From the NCBI GenBank assembly GCA_015680685.1, contig MNCI01023815.1, positions 338,683-402,682 of the forward strand: 64,000 bases of DNA, given 5' to 3'. Source of the DNA: Gnetum montanum. Its lineage: Eukaryota; Streptophyta; Gnetopsida; Gnetales; Gnetaceae. The notes beneath the pieces were generated by a model. It searched no databases and had not been told where the DNA came from. It worked only from the letters and a program-made list of their open reading frames with translations. A program made the translations under genes and the position numbers. Positions within the stretch are counted from its first letter, which is position 1. Each line of letters begins with the position of its first letter. Positions 23,539-34,834 of the stretch are shown here, in pieces.

Positions 23539-23946
23539 ACTCAACAATGCTAAGAAGCGTTCAAGAACATAAAGCAAGAACCAGCTCAACTGCCGACTGT
23601 TTATCCCCTGCAAGGCAATAAACCCTTTTACATTTACCTTGCAACTTCCGATTCTTCCATCGCATCCATGCTTTGTCAAAAACGTCAAGATGGAGTCGAG
23701 ATCCCTATTTATTACCTAAGCCATGCTTTAATTGCCTATGAACAACAATACAACGACATAGAGAAATCATGCCTTGCCCTTGTTTTCGCCTTGAAGAAAT
23801 GGCAACATTATCTCTTCCACAACCAAGCTTACATCATTTACAAGGATAATGTACTCCATGCCATCACTAACAACATCTACGAGTCGAGTAGGATAGCTAG
23901 GTGGAAAGCAATGATCGTAGAGTTTGACCTACACTATGTTGCTTAA
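23539..23946 (+). pseudogene. First RNase H domain (Ty3/Gypsy type)
   Basis: In the same frame as RT. Contains FYIYLATSDSSIAS, CQKRQDGVEIPIYYLSHALI, YNDIEKSCLALVFALKKWQH and YLFHNQAYIIYKDN, matching the Gypsy RNase H (YLAxSD...PVYYxSRxL...Y..IEK..LAL). It removes the RNA strand during reverse transcription. Ends at a TAA in place of an expected sense codon. Confidence 0.85.
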
Positions 23947-23988
23947 TCTTCCACAAAAGGTCAAGAAATAGTCACACAATTAGCCGTC

Positions 23989-24453
23989 TTGCGAACACAT
24001 GATCAGGCAACAGTTAACCCTGAGTTCCCCGAGGAGATTGTTAATAGTATAAACATCGTACCTGATAACTACAAGGCAGTCCTCTATTTCGATGGAGCTT
24101 CAACCTCCCGAGGAGGAAGCGCTGCAACTATTTTAACATATCCCTATGGAGAAATCCAACCCTTCGCCTACCAATTGACCTTCCCTTGTACCAATAATGT
24201 GGCAGAATACGAAGGTCTTCTTAGAGGTCTTCAAGCAGCATTGACTTCAGGAATTTCACGTCTGGTAGTTCGAGGTGATTCACAGTTAGTCATTAATCAA
24301 GTCACAGAGGTTTACGCATGTAAGGCTCTCCATTTACAACCGTATTATGACTTAGCCAAACATCTGCTGAGACGACTAGCAGAAGTGGATATATAGCGTG
24401 TCCCTAGAAGCGAAAACACCATCGCTGATGCACTTGCTACATTAGCCTTAAAC
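23989..24453 (+). pseudogene. Second, archaeal-type RNase H (aRNH) of Tat lineage
   Basis: VLYFDGASTSRGGSAATIL, NNVAEYEGLLRGLQAAL, LVVRGDSQLVINQV and ENTIADALATLAL supply the D-E-D-D catalytic residues (FDGA, AEYEGL, GDSQL, ADALA), all present. A second RNase H after the normal one is diagnostic of Tat elements among plant Gypsy lineages. One in-frame TAG (24,394) separates the last catalytic Asp from the rest. Confidence 0.92.
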
Positions 24454-25809
24454 ATGACACCTGAAATGTTTCATGCGTTGCCTAGCTCTATAACAAGTTG
24501 TGCTGAACCTATAATTAACACTCTTGAAGAAATTCCTATAGCATCCGTTAGCACAACACACACAATAGAATGGTACGATGTCATAAAGAAGTACCTTCTA
24601 AGAGGCAAACCTCCACAACACTTGATAAGCGCTCAAAAGGACGTCGTGCAAAAACGCTCTCGGCAATATGCATTAATAAGAGACACCTTATGTTGCAAAT
24701 CCTATGAGGGAATTCTGCTAATGTGTGTTAATAGCATCGATGGTCAAACAATTGTAGAACAGGTCCACGAAGAACTTTGTGGAGGGCACATAACACCCAA
24801 AGCAATGGCAACAAAGATTAGGCGCTTAGGCTACTACTGGCCACACATGGAGTATGATTGCATATCCAAGGTTAGAACATGTGACATTTGCCAAAAGCAT
24901 GGTAATATAATACATGTACCACCTAACGAATTACATACAACACAAATCACATGGCTGTTCCAAAGATGGGGATTAGATTTAATTGGATCGATAATGCCAT
25001 CATCCTCTATGGGACATAGCTTTAGTATCACTGCAACTGAATACTTCACAAAATGGGTAGAAGCTATTCCCCTGAGGAAGACCACTTCAAAACACATTTA
25101 CACTTTCATAATAGAAAACATCATGAACCGTTTTGGTATTCCGATGACCATCATTACTGACAATGGGTCACAGTTCAGAAGTGTAGACACCAAAAGCTTC
25201 TGTGAAAGCCTGGGTATTAAACATGCATTTTCATCACCTTACTACCCATAGATCAATGGTCAAGCAGAGGCTACAAAAAAAATTGTCATCATGGTGCTAA
25301 AAAAGATGCTTAATCAGAGTAAGAAATGATGGCATAAATAATTAGTCTACGCATTGTGGACATACAGAATAACACATCGAACATCTATAGGTAAAATTCC
25401 ATATAGTCTTGTATACGGATCTAAAGCTGTTTTACCATTAGAATTACAGGTACCCTCGTTACGGATAACTCTCTCGGGCCTCCTCGATGAAAGTCAAAAT
25501 AATGAACTACGCATTGTTGACCTTGATTCAGTGGGGGAAGAATGTGTGTGAACGCTTGATCAAATCGAGTGGTACCAAAAAAAGCAGCGGCAACGACACA
25601 AACATGATCTGCATAAATGCCCAATTAAAGAAGGAGATTTAATCCTTAAAGCCTCCTGTGAACATCCAAAAAAATTCTTAGCCAACTAGGAAGGGCCTTA
25701 CTTAGTCACTTAGGCATACAATAATGGAGCATTTAAACTTGCTGACATGGACAGGAATGAGTTTGCTAATCCTACAAATCACCTGTACCTGAAACGGTAC
25801 TATGTCTAA
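24454..25809 (+). pseudogene. Integrase of the Tat/Ogre element
   Basis: The zinc-binding H-H-C-C region includes VHEELCGGH and CDICQKHG. The core has the D-D-E residues in RWGLDLIG, ITDNGSQF and NGQAEATKK, all intact. A C-terminal GPYLV block and LYLKRYYV precede the stop at 25,807. No chromodomain is visible, as expected for Tat. The frame is interrupted by stops at 25,249 (where SPYYP-Q-INGQ is expected, CAG to TAG), near 25,327 and 25,339, at 25,549, and two more before the end. Same frame as RT throughout. Confidence 0.93.
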
Positions 25810-25828
25810 TCAAACTAAGGTACAAAAA

Positions 25829-26655
25829 AGTCCTGGCATCATGACTTAAAACTGATACCATAGAACAGTCCTGGCATCATAACTTAAAACTAATACCATA
25901 GAATAGTCCTAACGTCATGTCTTAAAACTGATACCATAGAATAGTCCTGGCGTCATGACTGAAAACTGATACCACAGAATAGTCCTGGCATCATAACTTA
26001 AAACTGATACCATAGAATAGTCCTGGCATCATGACTTAAAACTGATACCATAGAATAGTCCTGACATCATGACTTAAAACTGATACCATAGAACATTCCT
26101 AGCATCATGACTTAAAACTGATACCATAGAACAGTCCTGGCATCATGATTTAAAATTGATACCACAGAACAGTCCTAACATCATGACTTAAAATTGATAC
26201 CACAGAACAGTCCTGGCATCATGACTTAAAACGAATACCACAGAACATTCTTAGTGTCATGACTTAAAACTGATACCACAGAATAGTCCGAGCGGCATGA
26301 CTTAAAATTGATACCACAGAATAGTCCTAACATCATGACTTAAAACTGATACCACAGAACAGTCCTGGCATCATGACTTAAAAATGATACCACAGAACAG
26401 TCTTGGCATCATAACTTAAAACTGATACCACAGAACAGTCCTAGCATCATGACTTAAAATTGATACCATAGAACAGTCCTGACATCATAACTTAAAACCG
26501 ATACCACAGAACAGTCCTAGCATCATGACTTAAAAATGATACCACAAAACAGTCCTAGCATCATGACTTAAAACTGATACCACAGAACAGTCCTGGCGTC
26601 ATGACTTAAAACTGATACCACAGAATGTCCTGGAGTCATGATACCAATACCACAG
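25829..26655 (+). repeat. 38 bp tandem repeat, about 22 units, 3' untranslated region
   Basis: The unit reads AGTCCTGGCATCATGACT followed by TAAAACTGATACCATAGAAC, repeated head to tail with a few per cent divergence (CATGACTTAAAACTGATACC nearly invariant). The array starts 20 bases after the integrase stop. Units alternate ACCATAGAA/ACCACAGAA. It decays into irregular copies of the same motif up to 26,880. Confidence 0.95.
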
Positions 26656-28049
26656 AGCTCTGTTTGGTATGACGCTAAATTGCCACATCTATCCACCATG
26701 ACATGAAACTAGCATCTAGAGTTCACTAAGACTATAAACTGGTTTGCCTCTTCACAGTCCGATACGACTATAAACTAGCAACACACCATCCGCTATGACA
26801 CTAAACTGGCACCGTCCAAGGGGTTATGACATGAAACTAACCCACAACAGTCTGCTAAGACTATAAATTGGCGACATCATTGAAGGCAAAAACTTGAAAA
26901 GATGTGTTGCTATAATTGGCTATTCATGTTCCAAAAAGACTTGCTGCATAATTTGTCTCAAGGGCCTTGATGAGGCTAATGTTATTCATGATTCTATCTA
27001 CTTTGAAAACTGCACGTGGTGGCTCCATCTCCTTTTTTAAAGTGCTTAGTTAACCGATTCATTTGTGTTTTTCTTGTCTTCTTGAATTTGTGTTTGCAAG
27101 ATGACATGCCTGAGGCGTTCATACATAGATGCACTTCATCATAACGACAATGTATCACATTCTTCCTAATGCCCACAACTGGGTTAAATCAATCCGTTCA
27201 TAAGTACATTCACAACTCCTGATACATTCCCTATTTCCCATTAGGTCCCCTTATCATATTTGATTACATCCCCTAGTTACATTGTATCCTACTCACCTCA
27301 AAACCCTTGACACACTGTTGCACATTGTAACTCCCTAAGCAATTGCAACGAAAAACAGAGTATACGATGCATGACACAAAATGTAAGCACTCAAACATGT
27401 GCACAGCACTAAATGCAAGCTCTTTCAAAAAGACCAAAGAGAAAATGAAAAAACAAAAACAAAAACAAAAGAAAATAAGAAACAAACGAAAAGAAAAGAA
27501 CAAAAGGGTCAAAGAGAAAAATACACGGAAAAGGTCTTCATGACCCCATTGACATCATAAACCAAAGACTATTGGCTATTCTCATACAAGCCTTAGGCAA
27601 GAATGCAATTCTCTTGGAAAAAAATTACACTCGTATCTCAAAGAGATCTTGTTGCACATCATTGCATGGCTTTGGCTATTTACAACGGGCCCCGTAAACA
27701 CTTTGTAAGATTCCCGTTTCTCCAAAGAATGCACCTCCTATGTCTTGGCTCCAAGTCTGCTAAACATTGCCTATTGACAAGGACCAAAAGATATAGCTTG
27801 TTCACGTGAGAGCATTTCCTCTCCCACAATCCCAGAAGTAATTATAATCCTTGATCAACTCCTGACTTCCCTCAGTTATAACCAATTCCCCTGCATCTTG
27901 AACTGCATTCCCTCAATCCCATGTACTTTTGAAAACGGTGCGATGACGTCTAGCCAAGGACCGACGGATAATGCTTGGTACTTGGTTGTTCATGGTGTTT
28001 TGCACTTCTTTGTCGACGTCTCTCAGGTGAATTCCTCCAGACATCAACA
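26656..28049 (+). other. 3' untranslated spacer of the Tat/Ogre element
   Basis: 26,640-26,880 holds degenerate TATGAC-N-TAAACTGGC copies. 27,420-27,530 is an A-rich (AAAACAAAAAC) tract producing Lys-rich frames. No gene supported. Confidence 0.6.
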
Positions 28050-28061
28050 AAGAGGGGCCAA
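28047..28061 (+). other. Polypurine tract of the Tat/Ogre element
   Basis: CAACAAAGAGGGGCCA immediately precedes the 3' LTR start (TGAAACACC). AAAGAGGGG is a standard plus-strand primer tract. Confidence 0.85.
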
Positions 28062-29776
28062 TGAAACACCACTAATTTTAGCCTAACACTTTGAAACGAC
28101 TCAAGCCCTTTCGAGCATTCGGGAGGGAAAATTTGACTAAGGCATGGAGTTCACACCCAGCTTGCTCAAGCCAACTTGCTCACGCTATCAAGCTAGCTTG
28201 CCCTCAGTGTGAGCAACTCCAAACAATGTCAAAATCAAGTCAAAAGTGGCTCAGTATGAGGATGCAAGGCATTCCCAAGGGTCACTGTTGTGCCTAATTC
28301 AAAGTTTTAGTGTACAGGATTCAAATTTTAGGTCAAAAAAGTGCAAATTTTCTCAGTCACATTGTAGTCACACTGAAGTCACGCTGTCAGTGCGAGTGCA
28401 GCGTGAGCAACTCTCAAAGCTCAAAACTGAGTCAAAATGACTTGATTCCAAGGTGTAAGTCATCCTAAGGATTCATCGTTGACAAGGTTCAAGTCCCAGC
28501 CCCCAGAATTCTAGATTTCAAGTCCAAAAATTACAAGTTTTGTAGGTCATGCTGTGGTCACGCTGCACTCATGCTGGTAGCATGAGTCCAGCATGACCTA
28601 CTAAAAGTGGCAAAAAACAATTCACTTGCAACCTCAGTTTTTGATTTTCAGGTCACTCTCAGGGTCAACCATAGTGAGACAGTAGAATCAGGCTTCAAAA
28701 ATCAAAATTTGGAGTGAAATGCATCATTTTCAAGTCACTCATGTTGAGGTCACGCTGAAGTCACACTGCAGCATGAGTGCAACGTGAGTGCAGCGTGAGC
28801 ACGTTGAGGACATGTTGGGACAAAATCAACTCATGCTGGAAGTTGTTGTCTATCAGAGATGCCTCAAATAGCCATGAAACCATTCAAAATTGACACCCTG
28901 CAACAGTCGAGTCAGAGATCCAGAAGTTTCAAGCAAGCTAGAGCCAATTTCTCTTGTCATACATTATCATTTCATTGTAAACTTTCATTTGTGAGGTTGT
29001 CAAGTTCTTACGCTCTGAATTATATGTACTTCCATGAGCATAAGCTAGCTTGAGTAAGTTGTCACACGTTGTAAGATACAATGTACCTGGTCCAGAACAT
29101 AGCTTGCCCACACATGTCCAACTCACATACAGCTATCCATCGGACATGTGTCACATGATCCATTTTCCTCTCATCTCTCAGCCATTGATTCCATCCATGA
29201 ATTCCATGCTTGAACCTAGCCAAACCCTATAAATATCCTATCAATTCACATAAACAGGGTTGGCAATTTTGGAGGTTGACGACTTAGGAAACTCATACCA
29301 GCAATCCTTGGGTGCTCAGGCACACTTGACTCCTAGCATCCAAGCACTTCTGAAACAAATCACATCATCACATCACCTCGGGGCTTGGCACTTGACCTAC
29401 CATTCACATGTGCAGCTACACTTTGACCGGTGCACATATTTTTCTAAGAAATACAATACAATTCATTTTTCCTGCCATTATTTTGTTTACTCTGTTTACA
29501 TTCAATTTACGTTTTGTTTGTAATACTGGTTCTGCATACGTTTCTGTTGCGCACTGTTTACATTTCAAACATCAGTTACGATAACCCCAATGCAGGCTAC
29601 AGTTTACGCTCGGGGAAGTCCTTGGTTGATTTACGTGCAGACCATCCAAGGCACTCTACCTTTGTTCCCTTTTCCAGCTTGCCCTCAAGTGAAGGTAGGG
29701 TCAGCTGTGTCTGTTCGACGATCTTTTGGTGTCTGTTTTCCCTTCCAGCCTTATACCAACAATTTAGGTTAGTATA
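28062..29776 (+). repeat. 3' LTR of the Tat/Ogre element
   Basis: Collinear with 10,071-11,759 and of similar length (1,715 versus 1,689 bases). Differences are mainly C/T and A/G exchanges plus a short insertion near 28,160 that adds another CTTGCTCA motif. Followed directly by the right target duplication GAAGT. Confidence 0.92.
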
Positions 29777-30120
29777 GAAGTGACTTCAAATATTTCTCCA
29801 ATATTTGTATTTTGCAGTTTATCTCTTATTGTAAAGTTTAACATTAACTTAGGCATTCATATTTTTACCACACTAATGTAGTTCATGCCTCTTTTATATT
29901 GCCCAATATTCAACATCATATAAAATAGCAAGCCTAATAACCATTAGATAAAATTTGTCCTTTAGTTTTATTGGGATTATTTTATCACATTAAACACTAC
30001 TAGGCTGTCTCTATTTTGATCATCCTACCTCTATTCTATTTCTTGTATCTTTATTAATTTCACCATTAAATTGAAGTATTGATCCTAGGTAGCAAAACTA
30101 TTTGTAATGAGGAATGATAA
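29777..30120 (-). pseudogene. LINE reverse transcriptase C-terminus, part 1 of 2
   Basis: Minus-strand translation reads FRYLGSILQFNGEINKDTRN, RIEVG, KIIPIKLKDKFYLMVIRLA and ILYDVEYWA, with a few stops. This is the well-known FKYLGSIIQxNGEI...KLKGKFYR..IRPA.LYG.ECWA region of plant LINE polymerases. The protein continues at 10,070-9,985 on the other side of the Tat/Ogre insertion. The rest of the LINE upstream (30,120-30,790) is AT-rich and too decayed to follow. Confidence 0.85.
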
Positions 30121-30797
30121 TAAGCCTTATAACTAAAAATTAAATTGAACTATAGTTACATGTGTATAGACCCAAGCAAGTTGTCAAAAAAATTATTTTA
30201 TAAAAAAATGCATTAGTAGCAATAAATCATAGGTACAATAGATGTGTCAAATATTCATGAAGTTTAAATACTTCTTCAATATAATGACTTAAAATTAATA
30301 CTAGTAACTTAAATAGCTCACATATATCTTTACTTGAGATTTGTCATTTTATTCAGAAGAAGAAATCCATTCTAAGATATTTTAATAATAAATGTTGTTA
30401 TCTTTTAGAATTTCATTATGTTATTTCAAATGCTATAAAAGCACATGATAATTTTCTTAATGATGTTTTCAAAATTCATAGAATATAAATTTTTATTATT
30501 TAATAGAATTTTGGTTTTAGTTTTTATTTCATTTAATCTTGAATTTTACCTCAAAAGTGATATGCTCTCATTTGTACTTTACTAATTAGTATTAGCATGA
30601 ATATAAAGATAGTAACTCATCTCATTTTGTTACAAGTGATTAGTTCATTATGTGATAATGAATTGTAGCTTTTATAATTCTTCTTATGCATCATGATGGC
30701 TATATGTTTCAGAGTGTAATTATAATTAATTTATCCTAGGTTCTAATAGCATTTCTTTCCAATTTTGTGAGGACAATGCTAGAATGATGATGATGAT

Positions 30798-31665
30798 TGA
30801 TGAGTTAAGTTGGATACATTCACGAGGCCTAGTCGATGCCATCGACGTAGTGTCATGTGTTGGCTATAAATACATGTTTGCAACTGCATTTATGACATAA
30901 GTAGAGATTGTAGTTGCAACGAAGCTCTTGCATTTTTTTCATTTGAAAGTGAGAATTTTTTCTCCTAAGTGGCCGCAGCAGGAGTCATTGAGTGTACAAA
31001 TCTTTATTCAAGCATTATTATACCTGAGCATGACAGTGTGTGCGGCAATAAAGACGAGCTTTCACATAAACCTTGCAACACTTTGGATAGATTGGCTATT
31101 TCATTTATGCATTCAATGTTTTTAGTTATTTGTTAAATGTTTTCAACTATTTTGCAAATATTTTCTGGCAATTGAGTTAATGAAGTAATTAAGCTAGATA
31201 GATTAAATACATAAGTATGACTGCTTCGAGCATAACACGTATTTGCTTGGTAATCCTAGTACCATTATCGCTTGGTACACCTAGTAGCGTAGTGCTTGGT
31301 CACCAAGTAGTGGATACGTGGGTTTAGGACATGTACAGAAAGTGGGAATAGATGCTTATGTTAGGATTAGTTAAATGCTAGTTAATTAATTAATTTATAT
31401 TAGTTAATCAAATTCCTTTTATCTACATTTCAAGCACCAAACTATAAAACATAAAATGATAAAAATCAGATGCCTCAGTTACACTTAACCATACCGACGA
31501 ATGTCACAAGTGTAATTGGGAAGACAACAATTGACCTTAAGGCTAGATTCACTTCCTAAAGAACCAGTGCACTAGAAACGATAAAGTCTACGGAATTCGA
31601 CCAAATCATGTTTAAACACTTCATTATTTGTATGCTTGGGCATAAGGGTACCTCGCTACTCATCA
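30798..31665 (+). mobile_element. Solo LTR D, Athila-like family, 868 bp
   Basis: Termini TGATGAGT...ACTCATCA form an 8 bp inverted repeat. Flanks are ATGAT (30,793-30,797) and ATGAA (31,666-31,670), a 4/5 match expected for an old target duplication. It has a CTATAAATA box at about 30,863 and a 3' end block shared with the element B LTRs. No PBS follows, so internal sequence was lost by LTR-LTR recombination. Confidence 0.8.
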
Positions 31666-31670
31666 ATGAA

Positions 31671-32150
31671 AAATATAGAAATCATTGCATTTAGATTTTC
31701 TGCTTCACATATGCCACATCTAATTTGTACCACCTCATATTTTGATGTAACTTGAGATCTTGAGATCTGGATGCATTTTTTTCATATCGTGATCTATATG
31801 GATGTTCTTCATTGATGTGTTGATATGATGTTTTATGTGCTAAAGAGATTATACAATGATTATGTATTTGTAGTACTATGTATTTTATAGCTATGCATTA
31901 ACCTAGACGAATAAGTGAAAAACTATCATGGATATTTTCTAGCCTATAGTTTATGCCATGTAATGGTATTAGTTGGATTAACCCATGCATGTTTATCATT
32001 CATGTAAATGTAGCTTATGTTGTTGTATGTATGGACACCTTATGATGGTGTTTATGCTTGAAATACAGTCTTAGGTGGGACCCACAATGGCACCTCATGC
32101 TTTGCATATGCCACATAATCATTTTGGTAGTTGGCATAAGGGATCCTATG
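31671..32150. other. AT-rich DNA, nothing recognised
   Basis: No motif or frame could be assigned between solo LTR D and the gag remnant. Confidence 0.4.
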
Positions 32151-32760
32151 GTGGTGTTTTAGCTAAAAATATTGTCTTAGATTGACCTAGTTGAGGTCCA
32201 CATCTTGTCCTTTTTAGAAGGTACGTTAAGGAAGAGAGAGTCAGCTAAAAAATATAATTGAGACCCTTCCCTCAAGAAGAAAGATATTAGAATTTGTAAA
32301 ATAAAATGGGAGGAGTCAATGAAAAATGTGATTCAAATACAAACTTTGTCCATGCAAAAATTTGTTAATGACCTTGCAGCCAAAGTTGAAAAGATGTGAG
32401 ACTTAATTGATGAAAAATTTGCAATTGCACTAAAGATAAGAGAAGAGAAAACTAAGAAATCCTTTGCTAAAAGCAAAGATAAGATTAACAAAAAGGAAAA
32501 TGGACATGAAAAATATAAAAACAAAGGAAACGTTGTTATTATAGAAGAGGTTACGAATTCAAGCTTTGAAAAAGAAAATGAGTGTAATGTGTGTCAGTAT
32601 GAACATCTCAAAGGATGTTGTCCTGTTATGGCCCATATACAAGAATCTGGGGCATATGTATTTAATCCAAAATTTTTTTTAAAAAAATGCCTAGGAGATT
32701 GCCTTATTGATGAGGTTTCTAGTGGTAATTAGTAAGTCTATTGTAAGTCTTAGACTTGGA
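32150..32760 (+). pseudogene. gag C-terminal fragment of an Athila-like element (plus strand)
   Basis: Translation gives a Lys-rich segment, then EEVTNSSFEKENECNVCQY, EHLKGCCPVMAH and ESGAYVFNP. It aligns with the gag end of element B (EEVVEIDSNDDARCDLCQYN, HPRG, then YTLNP), including the C-x2-C-x-Y-x-H zinc-binding pattern. It is the only recognisable coding part of this element and is degenerate. Confidence 0.65.
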
Positions 32761-32978
32761 AAGTATATCATGTATCGTATGTTTGTAGTCTAACATGTTT
32801 AGTTGAGGTTCCTCATGTCTCGAGATGGACCCTTGCCCCTGTGTCACACTTCAAGATTTTGTACATAATTCCAAGCTCCTTAGGATCATTCTGGCTTCAT
32901 TCAGATGTCCTAGGATTCTTCTAGCATGATTCCTTAGGTTTTGGCTTTCATCCAAGATCCATTGTGCAAACTGTGATT

Positions 32979-33424
32979 TTTGTAGGGGGGGTGTCAATGC
33001 ACCCCTTGTATCAACATAAGGGCATTAACATTTTTTGATGCTTGGGCATTAACAAACCTCCACTATTTCATTACAAAAACTATAAATAGTTAAGATAAGC
33101 TTTTCACACATATGGAAGCAAACTAAGCATAACTTTTATTTTTTTTAGTTTTTGACGTCTGATTTGTATTAAGAGCTCTTCCTCCCTTGGGTAAGTTGAT
33201 TTTCTTTCTTTCTTGTGTTATCTATTTTGAATAATTACTTTAATAAGTGTGGTTAGACTTTGTCAAAGTACTATGTTACTTATGTAGCCTAGAACCATTT
33301 GCTTAATGTAGAGACTAGTATTTATATAGTGAATAAAGCTCATGGTTTTTTCTTATTCTACCATTGATATTTCAAACATTAAAAATAATAAAAATATTTA
33401 TTTAATTTCTTTTTGATTAATTTG
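32979..33424 (+). mobile_element. Putative 3' LTR fragment with polypurine tract
   Basis: TTTTTGTAGGGGGG ends one base before TGTCAATGCACCCC at 32,992, and a CTATAAATAG box lies near 33,080. This is the layout of a PPT and the start of a plus-strand 3' LTR. Its end is not seen. It seems to be cut by element A at 33,425. It may belong with the gag fragment about 230 bases upstream, which would make that element internally deleted. Confidence 0.35.
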
Positions 33425-33991
33425 TGATGATTCATTTTTATCCAAGGAGGTCATACCTATATGACATGGTTTTGGGCCATCAAATTTGTAACTAAAAGTC
33501 ATTTTATTACATTTCATGCATGGTATTACAATAGTTCCCAATAGGGATTGTAACACAAGCATTGTTCCTATCTCCAAAAAGGATTGCAATGCATGTATGT
33601 TTATGCTTTTTTAATTTCTTATAACCATAAAATTCATAAGAATTATAAAACTAGTCTAAGTGCTACAATGGATATAGGAAATCTTGATTTTATTTCCATC
33701 CATGCAAGTATGTCCAGGTACATGTACACTTGAATAAAATGTCATACAATCTCATAAATCCACACTACGCGCACTTGGAGGAAAAATATTCTAACTTTCA
33801 AAGGAAGAAACTAGAAGACTTCAACTAAGGCTAAGATGGAAAGATGCCATAAATGTGAGGGTTGTGTGCATTTATATAGGCAATGACTACATCAGTGTTG
33901 ACGTACCTGTGTCAACACATGTTAGCATGCATCGATGGGGCTGCATCAACGAGCATGCATTGACACAACTTATATTATTGACAGTTCATCA
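33425..33991 (-). repeat. 3' LTR of element A
   Basis: Ends (plus-strand view) in CAGTTCATCA, directly followed by TACGCCCATGAC, the reverse of a PPT like that of element B (GTCATGGGGGCA). The last ~270 bases align with the B LTR (AAAATATTCTAACTTTCAAA), while the first part is unlike B. The left boundary at TGATGATTC is tentative. Confidence 0.55.
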
Positions 33992-34369
33992 TACGCCCAT
34001 GACTAACTAAAAACTCTTTCTTAAGTGAAAAAAATTAGGATTGAGTTTCTTACAAAATTTGAGGAAGTATAAAATTTATTGATAGATAAATTGACTAACT
34101 AACTTTGAATGCTAGATTGTATAGTTTTACAAAAATTAGTGCCCTTTACAATAAAATTAGAGACATAGATAAAATTATAGCATGTTCCTATTGAATGAAT
34201 ATAAGCATGATGGTCTTTCATACTGTGTGTGGAGGTGGAGGCTCCTATGGCTCAAATGGTCCTTCATCTCATCTTGGTGTTGCTAGTGGCTAAGATTTCC
34301 CTATTGCTATCGATGCTTCTGCTAGAAGTTTGAAAGCATTTATAAGTACATTCATCTTTTATTATTTTT

Positions 34370-34834
34370 TGTAACAAAACTTGTAGGAAAAATCCCAAGA
34401 TCAAATAGTGGATAGAAGGAAGAATGTTGAATGTGAAACCATGAACAAAAATTAGAAACATAATAAAAGAACAACAAAGAAATAAATGCAGAATAGAACA
34501 AAGATTTATGTGGTTCGGTAGAATGCTTACATCCACAGAAATAGAAAATTCTCTTTAGTAGATACAAGAAGAAAAAATACAAACACACACTACAATACAG
34601 GAGCTGCAAATAGATATGCCTCACCTCATTCTTTTTATCATATGAAACACACCCCATCACAATATTATATAGTACTTAGACATATCCTAAAACAACAAAT
34701 AATGATTACCAATTCTATTCTTCTATTTTATCAAAGAGAATAAATGCCCACAATAGCTAAGAGTATTACCATCCAAAGATAGAAAATTGACATACACTAT
34801 TTTAGAACTTCTAATTTTGGCTCACATCATTATA
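34370..34834 (-). repeat. 3' LTR of Copia C
   Basis: Aligned along its length with 38,743-39,209. The adjoining internal sequence, read on the minus strand, is GCTCAAGGTGAAGAT, a degenerate PPT of the GGGGGAGATT kind. Confidence 0.85.

Larger units (their letters stand above)
10071..29776 (+). mobile_element. Full-length Tat/Ogre-type Ty3/Gypsy LTR retrotransposon, 19.7 kb
   Basis: The structure is complete: LTR, PBS, gag, protease, a 6.4 kb spacer with an antisense gene, RT, RNase H, a second RNase H, integrase, tandem repeat, PPT, LTR, with perfect target duplications. Very large size, dual RNase H and an intron-position spacer between protease and RT are hallmarks of the Tat lineage, Ogre in particular. 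Internal stops in gag and pol show it is inactive. In the first ~93 aligned LTR bases I count about six differences, so it is not a recent insertion. Confidence 0.92.

Noticed and set aside
25829-26655. CRISPR-like regular repeats
   Set aside because: Units are directly adjacent with no spacers, lie in a plant retrotransposon 3' UTR, and no cas-like gene exists.
27343-27543. Lys-rich ORF near the 3' LTR
   Set aside because: Encoded by an A-rich tract in the 3' UTR. No conserved motif.
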